From Macrothele yani (Eukaryota > Arthropoda > Arachnida > Araneae > Macrothelidae), in contig CM076999.1 of the NCBI GenBank assembly GCA_039090855.1, positions 118,791,072 through 118,855,071 on the forward strand: a DNA stretch of 64,000 nucleotides. The letters run 5' to 3'. Each line of letters begins with the position of its first letter. Position 1 is the stretch's first letter. Under the pieces are notes generated by a model that was not told where the DNA came from, ran no database searches, and was given only the letters and a program-made list of their open reading frames with translations. The translations under genes and the position numbers were made by a program. Of the stretch, positions 20,040 through 31,893 are shown one piece after another.

Positions 20040-21165
20040 ATTCCCAACGATAAAAATGTGTACATCGATAAAAATAACATTAAATTATAGTTGAGTATAT
20101 TTTATATTTGCTAAAACTTAACCATAATTATGTTAAAAATCAATCTTTCCTTAGGTAGTGCTTGAAATCTGCTTGTCGATGGTGCCACCTTTATAGATCG
20201 CTTACTAATTTTAATCTTGTAGCAATTTTTTTCAATAATTTTATCAATTTTCAGAATGGAATCAACACTTAATTCTAACCATGCAATAGTCAGGAATGTT
20301 CAAAATGATTTGAACTACTTAGACTAAATTTTCTGACAATAATTGAGTTAAAAGTGTTAATAGAACTGTAGGTACCAATAATTTTTAATTCCGAAATACA
20401 CCAGCAAGCTCACTCTGCAACATTTTCAGCTAAATTATTCTAAGAAAATTTAATCTAAGTGGCTGAAATTGTTCTAAACATTCCAGACTATTGTATGGTT
20501 ATCAAGTTGTAAATAGTAACACTATACTAGTGATCCGATTTATTGGCATAGGAAATAGACACAAGTGTTTCCAAGCTTCCACACATCAACCAGATGGCTT
20601 TTTCAAGGAAGTTAGACAGAAACTGCGAACTGAATAACAGAATGCACTAACAATTTTAATGTGGAAACTTACCTTGACAATAAATAAATACGATGTTATA
20701 TTCATTTAAAGATACGAGGCATCACGTTGGTTGCACATGCGGTATCCTGGTAGGGAGAAGGCGTTTCTTGAAGAATTGGTTTCAAATTCATGCCAACTCG
20801 AGTGAGACACTTATCATTGCAAGTATCGCTGTTGGTAATGATCTCCAAGGTTTCCCGAATGGCTGTACATTTAGGAGTAGAGTAGGTAGCTAATTTCTTT
20901 ATATCATTCCACTGTTCCTCGTTATCAATTAGGTTAAGTGTTGATTCCATTCTGAAAATTAATAAAATTATTAAAAAAAAGGGGGGATGTGATTACAATT
21001 AGTAAGTGATCTGTACAGGCGGCACCATCTATTAGCAGATTCCAGCACTACCCAAGAAAAAGTTATTAATTTTTAATACACTTATGGTTGAGTTTTAGCA
21101 AATATTAAGTATGCTGTACTACAATTTAAAGTTATTTTTATCGATGTGCAAATTTTCATCCTTGA
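20040..21165. repeat. 1.1-kb inverted repeat with ~240-bp arms
   Basis: The left arm (about 20040-20285) and right arm (about 20930-21165) are reverse complements with roughly 80-85% identity. Matched pairs include TACATCGATAAAAATAAC, ATTTGCTAAAACTTAACCAT and TTTTCAGAATGGAATCAACA. Each arm ends inward at the same ATG-containing segment, so the arms include the promoter side and start of the ORF at 20702-20950. The intervening 640 bp is not symmetrical. Confidence 0.85.
20702..20950 (-). CDS. Unknown 82-aa ORF, repeated at 62 kb
   Basis: The frame begins MESTLNLIDNEEQWNDIKKL and contains STPKCTAIRETLEIITNS. It has no signal peptide, membrane segment or motif that I recognise. A second copy lies at about 61890-62265 (minus), with the same reading (ASYSTPKSTAIRETLEIITNS) but broken by stops and a SINE. 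The matching sequence continues on the 3' side of both copies (20530-20700 and 61650-61880). A donor-like CAG/GATACC or CAG/GTAATT may end the coding part. It could be a gene carried by a transposon or a repeated gene fragment; the function is unknown. Confidence 0.45.
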   Translation of the reverse strand: MESTLNLIDNEEQWNDIKKLATYSTPKCTAIRETLEIITNSDTCNDKCLTRVGMNLKPILQETPSPYQDTACATNVMPRIFK

Positions 21166-21339
21166 GAATACATCAAGCAGGCGGTCGTAGTGAGCGATGG
21201 GTTTGCCTCCTCGGGGCGCTTCATGGTAACAATGGCGCACACAACAGCAACTAGGGCCTCTAGGAATTTTGGAGAGGTGCAAGCTAGTTCTGTGTGACAT
21301 TGGCGAAAAGGCCCCAACTCACTGGGTTTTGTTCAAAAA

Positions 21340-24300
21340 TCCTTAGGTTGAATGACCAACTGGAACCCTCAGCTGTGGGCTAATCCCCCACACTGATGTA
21401 CTTACCTGATTAAAAAGACAAAAAGAAATATTAAGAATGACTTAAGTGTGGGATATGGTGGACCTACCACACTTGAGAAGGACGGTCCACCACGGAATCG
21501 ACCTGGACTTTCTAAACGGCGTATGAGAAAGAGATCTCGGCTGAGTGAATGTAAGATTGGTGTATGGAATACTAGAGATATAAATGGCAAGATGAGTGAG
21601 GTGACTGAGGAGATGAATAAGTATAGACTGAATGTGCTGTGTGTAAGTGAAACCAAAAAGAAGGAAATTGGGGTAGAAGAAGTGAATGGCACAGTGAGTG
21701 TGCGGTCTGGAGTAATGGATAATATGAGAGGACAGACTGGTGTAGGTGTGATTTTAAGTGAAAAGATGAAGAACAACTTTATTCACTATAGTTGCATAAG
21801 TAAGAGAATTCTCTGGATTTGTTTGTAAGTGAAAATTCAGAGAATCGTAATTGTTGTAGTGTATGCTCCTTGTGACTCGGAATCTTCTGATAAGAAGGAA
21901 GATTTCTGGAATGAGCTAAAAGCTGTTTTGAGCCAGTTTGGTGCTTAAAGAAAAAGTTATAATAGCAGGGAATTTCAATGCTAGAGTAGGTGTGCAGAAT
22001 GCCATTTCTGACAATGTCCTGGGTAAGTTTAATGATCCTTGTGTGAATGATAATGGTGAAAGATTAATTGAACTCTGCATTGAGAATGGTTTGTGTGTAT
22101 CTAATACATTTCTCAACCACAAGTATATCCACACATATACTTGGGAAAATCGTACTCTATGTCAAAAGAGTGTGATAGATTTTGTTGTCTACGATCAGCG
22201 TTTGAAACACTTAGTTGTTGACACCCGTGTGATGAGAGGTGCGGATGTTGGTTCTGATCATTACTTGGTAGTGTCACAAGTGAAACTTAATGTTGGTTGG
22301 AGGAAAAGGAATAGGAAGAGACCCAGGATAGAAAGAATAAAGGGTTGATAGGCTCCTTGAAGATCATCAGCGGTATTCTGACTTACTCAGAAAACGACTG
22401 AAGGATCTGAAGTCTGGTGAGAGGGATGTAGAAAAGAAGTGGGAATGTTTTAAGAACTGTGTTGTCACTGTTGCTAAAGAGGTCTGTGGCACCACAATAG
22501 TGGGTAACAACAGAGGTGATGCTTGGTGCAATAGTGAGATTGAAGAGGCAGTAAAGAGAAAGAAGGAAGCCTATTTGGGGATGTTGCAAGGTAGAGTCTC
22601 TGTCGATGAATATCGCTGTAAGAAGTGTGAAGCTGCTAAGCTGGTTTGCCACAGTAAGGCAAAAGATAGAAAGGAGAAAGTGGAAAGGCATGAACTGGCT
22701 TTTTGGAAAGATAGGAAGTCCTTCTGGAAGTACATGAGACTCAGGAAAAATAGGGGAAACAAAGTTGTAAGTTGTGTGAAGAATGAGATGGGGGAAATGA
22801 TATGGGAGCCCAATGAGTTAAGTGACAGATGGGGTGAATACTTCTGTAAGTTATTAGACCAGGAGAGCAAAAATTATTCTGAGACAGATGCAGATGATGT
22901 CACAATGAGGGATGAAAGCACAGGAGGGATCTCAAGAGAAGAAGTGTGTAAAGCTCTAAAACCTCTTCAGAATGGTAAGGCTCCGGGAGTTGATGGCATA
23001 ACTGCAGAGATGTTGAAATATGGTTGTGACTCTATAATTGACTGGTTAACTGAAATTTGCCAGTTGTGCTGGGAGTTAGGAATGGTTCCTCGGGATTGGA
23101 AGGATGCTATCATTGTTCCCTTGTATAAGGGAAAAGGTGATCAGACTGAATGCAAGAACTATCGCGGTATTAGCCTACTGAGTGTGCCAGGGAAAGTGTT
23201 TGGTAAGGTTGTTATTGAAAAAGTATGGGGTCTTACATCATTGAAAGTGTGGGATGTTCAGAGTGGTTTTATGCCTGGTAAAGGCTGCACTAACCAGATT
23301 TTTTGCATTACGCACGATGATTGAAAAGTATCTGGCTGTTGGGAAGAAAGTTTTTACTGCCTTCATAGATTTAGAGAAAGCTTATGACCGAGTGAATAGG
23401 ACACTTTTGTGGAAGGTATTGAATGAATATGATGTTACTGGGAATCTACTTAATAGTGTAAAAGCCATGTATGCTGGTAGTAGAGCTTGTGTACGAGTGA
23501 ATGGTGTTTTATCAAAATGGTATTCCATTGGTGCAGGAGTTAGACAAGGTTGTGTAATGTCACCATAGCTGTTTAATATATTTATGGACGCATGCATGCG
23601 TGATTCCAAAATAGATAATACTGGTTTATGTCTTGGTGATATCTGTGTGTGCAGATTGCTGTATGCTGATGACACTGTCCTGTTAGCAGAGAGCAAAAGT
23701 GAGTTGCAGAGTATGTTGACTCGGATGCACGAAGTTTGCATGAAATTCAAACTGAGTATAAATAAGGGAAAAACCAAAGTTATGGTGTTTGAGAGAGGAA
23801 CTGGTAGCACTGAATGTAATGTAAGTATAAATGGCACTGTGATTGACCAGTTGAGTGAGTTTGTGTATTTAGGAAGCACGTTTGACAGAGAGAACAAGTT
23901 GGATGGTGAAATCAGTATGCGAGTGAATTCTTCTTTGAAAGTCATAGCTGCTCTGGGAGGTTTTCACAGGTTCTCTAGAGTCCCGCATGGCTGTGTTTGA
24001 AAGTGTAATTGTTCCTACTCTGATGTATGGTAGTGAAACCTGGGTACTGCAGAAGAAACATAGGAGTCGTTTGTGTGCTGGAGAAATGTGTTACTTACGT
24101 GGGGTTTGTGGCAAGACACGATATGATTGTGTGAGAAATGAAGATGTATTGCAGTTGTGTGATGTGAAGCAAAATATTGTTAGCAAGGTGGAGACCAATA
24201 TTCTTCGGTGGTGTGGCCATGTTGAAAGAATGAGTGATGAAATGCGTACTAAGAAAATCTTTTTAGCCCAAGTGGCAGGAAGGAAAGGCAGAGGAAGGCC

Positions 24301-24515
24301 AAGGAAGACATTGGTGGATCAGATTCATTAGTGTCTGCATGAGAAAAAGATTATGAGTATGAAGTATAAAAGATCTTGTGTATGGCGTGTAATGGATATT
24401 AGTGAAGCACGAGTTGTATGTCAAGATCGCTTTAAATGGAGAAGTTTGATACGACAACAATAAGTAAAAATTTCTGGTAGTTTGTATTTCTTTTTGGAGC
24501 TAACCTCTGAATCTC
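21340..24515 (+). mobile_element. LINE-B, non-LTR retrotransposon, decayed near-full-length copy
   Basis: This is a second LINE family with endonuclease-RT coding, a 5' leader (from about 21340, an estimate) and a 3' end of GGAGCTAACCTCTGAATCTC followed by TATG-like repeats. Other pieces of the same family lie at 35440-36419, 39130-39874 (both minus) and 45953-47137 (plus). The copy is inside WARS1 intron 3 in sense orientation and is disrupted by several stops and frameshifts. Confidence 0.88.
21448..24331 (+). pseudogene. LINE-B endonuclease-reverse transcriptase, broken
   Basis: An APE endonuclease region (VLCVSETKKK, VVYAPCDS, then GNFNARVG, then VGSDHYLV) is followed by RT (GKAPGVDGIT, NYRGISLLS, FIDLEKAYDRVNR, RQGCVMSP, LLYADDTVLL) and the C-terminal HVERMSDE..GRPRKTLVDQIH. 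The endonuclease motif normally read as GDFN has N in place of the catalytic D. Frames are broken near 21820-21940, 22348, 23305-23325, at an in-frame TAG at 23566 directly after the RQGCVMSP motif, and near 23990. It is not expected to make active protein. Confidence 0.88.
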
Positions 24516-25090
24516 AGAGAACAGCTTAGTGATATATATTTATGTATGGGAATACATCAATTGCAAAGGAAATGTGTGCAGAAGTTTTTATCATTGGAAA
24601 CATAGGACAGAGTTTTTAGATTATTGGGAGCTACATGAGTAAGAGGTCCACATGGGTCTTAATTTGGAAATCCTGATCCAGCCAGTTTTAAGCTTTCATC
24701 CTATATTCTCTGCCACTTATTGTAAATAACACAAGACTTCCTCTGAAGAAATAAAGCTGCTCTACCGACTTCAACACTAAACACAATGTAATGCAGAGCA
24801 AGATGTGCTCTTTTCTCATATGAATTTCTGTCACAGATGAGGTTCTGACCTGACGACCTGCTTCTGTTACAAATGCAAACACATTTCCTCTTCCACACTT
24901 AAGTATGTAGGTCATACTAAAAGTAATCAGTAAAGTTGCATTACACAGGAAAATGATAGTTCGTGGACAAGTAGTGACATCACTCATTGTGGCTATGAAT
25001 GCCGAATGACATCACCAGCATCAGTCCTGTGATCAAACAGATGCGAGAAAAGATTATTTGTGTGAGAAGGTGAGTGAAACATTTTAAAGA
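24516..25090. other. WARS1 intron sequence, nothing recognised
   Basis: Ordinary AT-rich intron sequence between LINE-B and the THAP remnant. Confidence 0.45.
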
Positions 25091-25109
25091 CGGTTTCACA
25101 GACATTGAC

Positions 25110-25331
25110 AATCAGCACAGCAACCCTAGGCCAAAATCCCCTGGAGAGCAAGCCCCAGCGCGTGAACTGCGAAGGGGTGTGACGTCACGGTCAGAGGGCC
25201 ATCGCAATCCCTCTCTCCAGAGAGGTCAAAGGGCAAATGTAAGGGGAATGCCGATATTAGCTGCACGCTCATGCGCCATTGGTCAGTATTGAGCTTTCTG
25301 TAGTCGTGCACATGAGTTAGCGTTTTTATAC
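25110..25331 (+). promoter_or_regulatory. GC-rich promoter-like stretch before THAP exon
   Basis: About 200 bp markedly richer in GC than the surroundings. It includes the palindrome TGACGTCA (25180-25187, a CRE/ATF-type site) and an inverted CCAAT box (ATTGG, 25278-25282) about 50 bp before the ATG at 25332. The composition suggests a former CpG-type promoter or 5'UTR copied along with the exon. Confidence 0.4.
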
Positions 25332-25484
25332 ATGCCTGGAAAATATTGAGTGCCTTTATGTAGATTTAATTACAAAGCATATGCAAAAGCCACTGTTTTC
25401 AGCTTTCCTGAAGATGAAAGTCTTCGAAGAAGATGGATTTCTTCCTTACGAATAAAGAATTTTGAACCCACCGTGAATTCAAAA
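25332..25484 (+). pseudogene. THAP-domain first exon with TGA replacing the first cysteine
   Basis: The ATG at 25332 opens MPGKY, then TGA, then VPLCRFNYK..KATVFSFPEDESLRRRWISSLRIKNFEPTVNSK, which is the N-terminal half of a THAP zinc finger (C2CH). The TGA at 25347-25349 falls where the first zinc-binding Cys is expected. The second Cys (VPLC) and the hydrophobic core (VFSFP, RRRW) are intact, and the frame is otherwise open. GTTAGT at 25485 could be a splice donor after NSK, where the second C and H would follow in the next exon, not found here. It could derive from a host THAP gene or a P-element/THAP transposase. Confidence 0.72.
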
Positions 25485-25867
25485 GTTAGTTGAGCCTAAT
25501 TGTTCTCATGATAGCATGTTCTGCTTTCGTTGTTGATACAACTATGATTTAGTGAATTGTTAGTCGTTATTTTGATTGACGGAGTAAAATTTAAGGGCCT
25601 TCCAATTATCAGCTCATTATTTGTTGTGGTTTAAATAATGATATTACTTACCATTCAACATTTCATTTCTATAAAATAAATGTTATTTTTCTTTACAAAA
25701 TTCGTAGTTAGTAGTGTTCAAATTGACAAAAAAAAAAAACAACAACCAAAAAACAAAAACAAAACAAAAAATCCCAAAGGAGATGTACAGATATTATCAG
25801 CACATCAAGTATTAAGGTTAAGCAGGCAAAGAAACTTCCAATAAATAATAACGTTCATTTAATGCTA

Positions 25868-28845
25868 TCCCACACTCACCAACCCGCTTGGCCAGCATGG
25901 TGAGTTATGGCCAAACCCCTCCAAAATCACTCCACAACTTAAATCTTGGCCCTCAGTCTCCGGCAGCTGGAATGTACCTGGCCAAGGCAGCGGCCAGTGC
26001 GACATGAAGGCAGAGTGTGCTAAGAATCCCCGGAGGACAGAACTAGGCTGCCATCTGATGCTGACCTTGGCTATGTATAATGGACGCTCCCTATCTTCTG
26101 ATTCAAGGCTTCTTGAATTGGAAGAGGAACTACAAAGGATCAAGTGGGACATCGTCGGGCTAAGTGAGGTAAGGAAAAAAGGAGAAGATCTCATTGAACT
26201 GAAAAGTGGACATCTCTTCTACTATCGTGGGACAGATACTGGCAGAACTAGTGGTGTTGGATTTATAATAAACAAGAAACTGAAGGATAAAGTTGTAGAA
26301 GTTGAAAGTTCCTCAGACAGAGCTGCATGACTCGTTATCCAACTCTCGAGAAGATACCAGGCTCAGATAATTCAAACTTATGCACCCACCACAAGTCATC
26401 CTGAAGAAGAAATTGAAGAATTTTATGAGTAAATTCGTCATCTGAATAATAAAGGTAAGCAGCATTTGAAGATAATTATGGGAGATTTCAATGCAAAAAT
26501 AGGGCAATAGCAACAGAATGAAACTTCAGTAGGTAAATTCGGTCACGGCAACAGAAACCAGCGTGGAAATACTCTCGATGAGTTTGCAGAGGCAGAAGGG
26601 TTTTTCATCCTGAACTCCTTTTTCAAGAAAAAGTCACACAGGAAATGGACATGGAGACATCCAAATGGAGCGACAAGTGAAATTGATTTTATTATGTGTA
26701 ACAAAAAATTCATCATAGAAGACTGCAGTGTGCTAAACAAGTTCAACACAGGTAGTGACCATAGATTGGTGAGATGTAAGATGCACCTCAACACTAAACT
26801 TGAACGTGGCAAGCTCATAAGACAAACAAAATGTATTGACATAACCAACCTTAAAAAACACCACAATGCAGAGGAACTACAAAGAAACTACTAGAAACTA
26901 CAAGAACTACAAGGAACTACCTTCAAGTTGGAATTGAAGAACAGATTCTCTGCTTTAGAAGGCCTAGCATCGGAAGAAGTGGATATTTCTGAAGTTAGCT
27001 GAGAACTCAACAAGGCTCTTATGGAAACAGCAACAAAAATAGGTGGCACTAAGAACAAGTTACGTATGAAGAAAATTTCAGGAAAAACAAAAATGTTGAT
27101 GCAAAAGAGAAGGGAGATGAACTTTCAATGTGGAATATATAGAGCTATGCAAGACAGTACAAAAAAGTATCACTGAAGACGTAAGGAAATTCAACTGTGA
27201 ACTAGTGAGGAAAGCAATTGAAAACAACCAAAGCCTAAAGATAGCAAAGGGACATCTCAGTAAGGGAAGAAAACAGATTATGGCACTGAGAAAAAAAGAT
27301 GGTTCTGTAACAAGAAATAGAGGCGAAATTTTGACAAGAGTGAAAGATTTCTACTCCAAATTATATGAAAGGGATGATACATGTACTCCAGACATCACGA
27401 AAGGTACCAGAGTTCTTCCAGTCCTCCCAGCAAAAGTTGCACATGCAATCAAGAACATGAAGCGGGGGAAAGCTCCAGGAGAAGATGGAATTACTGTAGA
27501 CGTCATACAAGAAGCAAATGGAGAAATCGAAACAGTACTCGCCCAAATTTTCACTCGATGCCTTAGTGAAGGGAAGATTCCTGAGGACTGGAACAACACT
27601 ACAATGATCCTGCTACATAAAAAAGGTGACATTGAGGATCTCAGGAACTACAGACCTATCAGCCTCCTATCTGTGGTTTATAAAATCTTCACTAAAGTTC
27701 TTTCACACCGCTTGAAGGTAACACTGGACATGGCTCAACCGAGAGAACAAGCTGGATTCAGGAGTGGCTACAGCACAATAGATCATATCCATGTACTGAG
27801 AGAACTAAATGAACTTCCATTGTGCATGGCTTTTATCGATTATGAAAAAGCCTTTGATTCGGTGAAACCATCAGCAGTTACAATGGCTCTGAAATCCTGC
27901 GGTATTGAAGATGTATACATTAATATTATTAATAACATCTATGAAAATGCAAGTGCAAAGATTCGGCTGTTTAAAAATACAGCACGCATAAAAATTGGAA
28001 AATGTCTTTCAATCACTGAACTGGGAAAACAAAGGGATAAAGATTAATGGAGATTTTTTACCCACCTTCGTTTTGCTGATTTTGCAATTACCCCATTAGA
28101 GCTGCTGAGTATGATCCAGGAACTTGCTGACAAGAGTAAAGAAGTGGGATTAAAAATGAACTTTCAGAAGACAAAAGTGATGTTCAATGCTTTTTCAAGA
28201 AATGAAGATTTGTCAATTGATGGAGAAAAGCTGGAGATAACAGACACGTACATTTATCTTGGACAGCAGATATCAAGTGAGCGTCACATTGATGAAGAAA
28301 TGAATTGGCGTACAAAACTTGCCTGGAGAGCTTTTGGAAGAAACAGCATAATTTTCAAGAGCAATATGCCATTATGTCTTAAAAGAAAAGTGTTTGATCA
28401 ATGCATCCTTCCAGTGCTTACGTATGGTGCAGAGACGTGGACCTTAACTAAAAGAGACATACAAAGGCTGCAGACAACTCAAAGTAGCATGGAGAGGTGC
28501 ATGCTTGGTGTAACCAGGAGAGATAAGAAGAGAAACTCCTGGATCCGAAAATGACAAGAGTGGAAGACATCATGATCAATGTTAAATCCCTGAAATGGCA
28601 ATGGGCTGGACATACTGCCAAAAGAACAGACCATCGATGGACAGCCGAAAGTTTAGATTGGATTCCAAGGGACAGGAAAAGACCCAGAAGAAGACCACAT
28701 GGGAGATGGGTGGATGAAATTCGAAAGTATGCAGGAGTAACATGCAGGAGACTGGCACAAGACAGACCGTTGTGGAGGAAACTTGGGGAGGCCTTCGTCC
28801 AGCAGTGGATTGATAATGGTTGACAATGATGATGATGATGATGAT
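25868..28845 (+). mobile_element. LINE-A copy 2, 5'-truncated, decayed
   Basis: The same family as 1-2135, starting within the leader and ending in (GAT)n at 28828-28845. AACGTTCATTT before and AACGTTTCATTT after it (about 25849, 28854) may be an imperfect target duplication. A diverged 45-bp direct repeat (CATTTCATTTCT..) also occurs at 25653 and just after the LINE at 28857. Confidence 0.88.
26004..28823 (+). pseudogene. LINE-A endonuclease-reverse transcriptase, broken
   Basis: The endonuclease begins at 26004 (MKAECAKNPRR) with LSEVRKKGEDLIEL. It has stops at 26328, near 26429 and near 26508, around MGDFNAKIG and GSDHRLV. The RT frame 27130-28047 has GKAPGEDGIT, NYRPISLLS, QAGFRSG and FIDYEKAFDSV. 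The segment that should hold RQGDxxSP is deleted near 28000-28060, and the active-site box reads FADF instead of FADD. The C-terminal frames 28111-28554 and 28551-28823 include TYGAETWTL and the conserved AGHTAKR..GRWVDEIRKYAG region. It is inactive. Confidence 0.88.
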
Positions 28846-28859
28846 TTATTAATCAACGT

Positions 28860-30365
28860 TTCATTTCTGTAAAACAAATGTCATTTTTCTTCACAAAATT
28901 GCTGTGTATCAGTGTCCTAATTAAAACAAGAATTGACACAAAATGTACAGAACTACTTGATGCACTGATAATCTGAAGGCTAGCCCAAAGAAAAGTTTAT
29001 TGGAATGTCCAACAAATGTATCGGAAAGTTTGGAATGTGTCCGAAAGAATTCACTTATATCGTTAAACTTCAGCACGATCCCTGAAGTTTACTGGCTGAT
29101 AAGTTAAATGTATGTATGTACATATATTTATGCGTTTACAATTTTTTTAAGTTAGTGAATGTACAATTTAATTGAAATTAAGTTGTGGTAGAGATTGAGG
29201 TTTGGATTAGAGAACTCTGAACCTGCATTGTCTACATTGAACTCTTTTGCAAAGCAGCACTTTAATTTCTAGTTACATTCATAGTCACATGTATAAGGAT
29301 AGTTTCAGAAATATTGGCAGTGAAACATTTCTCCCTTCAAAGAAGCACATCATGCAAAAAAGAAAGTACTTACGCATAATGAAGGAACACATTTGTTGAT
29401 GCATGTGTTTTCCGCTTTTTAGGGAGTATGTTAATGTGTTAATTGATATCTTTACAGATATTGAAAATGGAAAAAAATGTGACATTCAGATTTTCCAGCA
29501 TAAAATTAGCAGTGTTATGTGCATTAATTCGAAGATATCCAAATTAATACATTCCATGTTCATTTGACAAATAACTTTTTCCTAAATGATTCTAATTTAT
29601 AATTCTTTTTTTTTTTTTTTTTACCTTCTAGAAGTATTTGTAAGATTTGAGCACACATCTTACCGTATTTTCAGGAAATATCTCAGTAAATCGGAAATTT
29701 TGTTTCGCGTTCGTTACGTAATTAAGGAAAAATCTTTTTTTTTTTTCTCTTTCATTTTAGTGAATCGAACGCAAAGGGAATTTCGAAAAGTTTTAAGTGA
29801 AATGATGATGTTCATATACAGTTCTCCCAATTTGCCATTAACACACTTAAAAAAATCATTGCAAAAATGCTTAACGTAAAATGCTGGTCTTTTTCACGTT
29901 ATGCCTGAAAAGACTTAGTTTGTGCTCCTTTAGCCAAATTGCAAACAAAAGGAAAAATTTCCTGAAATATTTAGTTTTAAGACCCATACATGAAATCATT
30001 TCCCAGCAGAAGAGCAAAACTTTGGAATTCCCCAATTTACAGGCATCATTGCTGTAAACTGAGAAAAAAAAATGAAAGCTAAAGATGTAATCTTTCGATG
30101 TTATCTAAAGACAAAAATTATAGAGAAAAAAAACATGGCCGATTTATTGCTGTGTTCGCAAATTATCTAGTATCGCACCCGAGAAATTATTTCTCTGCGT
30201 AAACACCGCAGTACTTCATTGGCATTTTCAAAAGCAGAGAGCTCGAGGCTCGAGTCCGTCGGCTCACTAGCTCTGACTTCACAGACCAGTTCGAAGGCTT
30301 TCTTAATCTTCACGGGGTATTGCCTAGGCCCACTCTGCTCGTCTGATCTCGGAAAAAATCTAGAA
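28860..30365. other. WARS1 intron sequence, nothing recognised
   Basis: AT-rich sequence with T-runs near 29608 and 29738. No recognisable element was seen. Confidence 0.45.
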
Positions 30366-30374
30366 ATTCGGGTG

Positions 30375-30610
30375 GGAATTTTTACCTCACTCTGGTTATA
30401 GTCCAGATCTGGCACCCTCCGACTATCATCTTTTTGGATTCCTAAAGGACCAGCGTGCAACCAACACTACTAGAGCATGGAAGCAATACATCAAACATTA
30501 TGTCAGTGTCTTTGCACAACCGGAACAGAATTCTTCCGTAAGGGTATCATTAAACTGCCAGTACAATGGAGGAAATGTGTCCAAAGAAATGGGAATTTTA
30601 TAGAAATATA
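30375..30610 (+). pseudogene. Mariner transposase C-terminal remnant
   Basis: In + frame the sequence reads GYSPDLAPSDYHLFGFLKDQ, the third-catalytic-aspartate block of mariner transposases, followed by a diverged C-terminus (NGGNVSKEMG near the end). The rest of the element is missing; 30160-30370 upstream is not clearly related. Confidence 0.75.
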
Positions 30611-30619
30611 GATTAAGGT

Positions 30620-31860
30620 CTGTATATATTAAGGTGTAATATTTATTTCTTCAATCATTACAACTCACAATTTTCAGAGCTGCCACCGACACGCTGTAGC
30701 GAATAAATTATCCAAAAACAAAAAAAGGACCCATAATTACAAATTCTACACATCCTTTGGGACCCACATTTCATTTCGGATTTTTTTAACATGCCATTTG
30801 GCAAAAGTCAAATTTGTGAGGATTCGGGAAAGAACGAAAACAGCCAGCAATGCACCATCCCTCAAGATTATGTAAGTATACAGTATAAGATTAAGTAAAT
30901 ATACTAATGCCCTGGTTAATTTATTAAACCATTCAGCTCTTTTAAGCAATATTGGAACAGTTAAAATTTGAGAAACAAACAAACATACATTTAACGAGAG
31001 CACTGTGAACGTTTATACTCTACTGAAAGTTGTACGTCTAGTTCAATGATTATTTGTTAAAAGCCAGAAAAACTGTTCAAAAGTAGTCATCACACAGTTC
31101 CTGTGTTTTGAAAAATAAAAGCCACTGGTATTCTGTTCCATTGTGATAAAATTTAGTTGAAAATGATAAAATTTAATTGTCAGTACTTGATTTTTTTTAA
31201 AGATTGCTTTCAAAGAACATAAATTAAAGTGTAAAACAATGTACATTACATTTATTTTTCATTTGCTCATGTAAGTATAAATATTCATTATCTCTTGATT
31301 CTTTTGATTTTTCAAAAGGACCCAAAATATCTCACAAAGTACCCACTTTTAAAAAATCTGTAAGTGCCTAAGACCCAACTTGATAACAATGCAATGGCAT
31401 TTGATAACAATGCTCTGAATTTTTGAAATATTGTTGCTCATTAACTTCAGTATAGCCCTCATATAAACAAGTAGCACTATCCCTAAGTATATGTAAAAAA
31501 TACTTTGAACTTCCTCTTTGCTGTTGTAGTAATGAATCATGCCAGAAGCTCAGCCTTCTATTTTTGTGAAGCCAAAAAGTCTGTTTATGTAAACAATTCT
31601 CTGAAATGAAAAAAGCCTCGTGTTTTAGTCCTAGCTCTGCATTCGTAAACATCACTTGGAAATGACAGTCAGGTGTTGTATAAGATCCTAAGACCCTGAT
31701 TAATGTCAAATCCTCAGTAATTATCACATTTTACACAAAATCTTCAGAGCAGTCAAGCTCATTTCTGTTGCAGTTCTAGGTATGAGTGATCATAAATGTG
31801 TTTCTTTTCCCAATATGAATTGAAAAAAGAAATCCCACAAACTTCATTGCGTGTAAAAAT
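30620..31860. other. WARS1 intron sequence, nothing recognised
   Basis: AT-rich intron sequence without family-like ORFs or clear repeats. Confidence 0.45.
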
Positions 31861-31893
31861 TATACATAGTGTAGTTCAGAGTCGCAAAATATA

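Noticed and set aside
25332..25484. Selenoprotein with a THAP domain
   Set aside because: No SECIS evidence in the window and zinc fingers use cysteine; a nonsense mutation is far likelier. Left as a cheap test in the findings.
30167..30460. 97-codon minus ORF with charged sequence
   Set aside because: Overlaps the + strand mariner block YSPDLAPSDYHLFG, which is the better explanation for part of it, and shows no family features.
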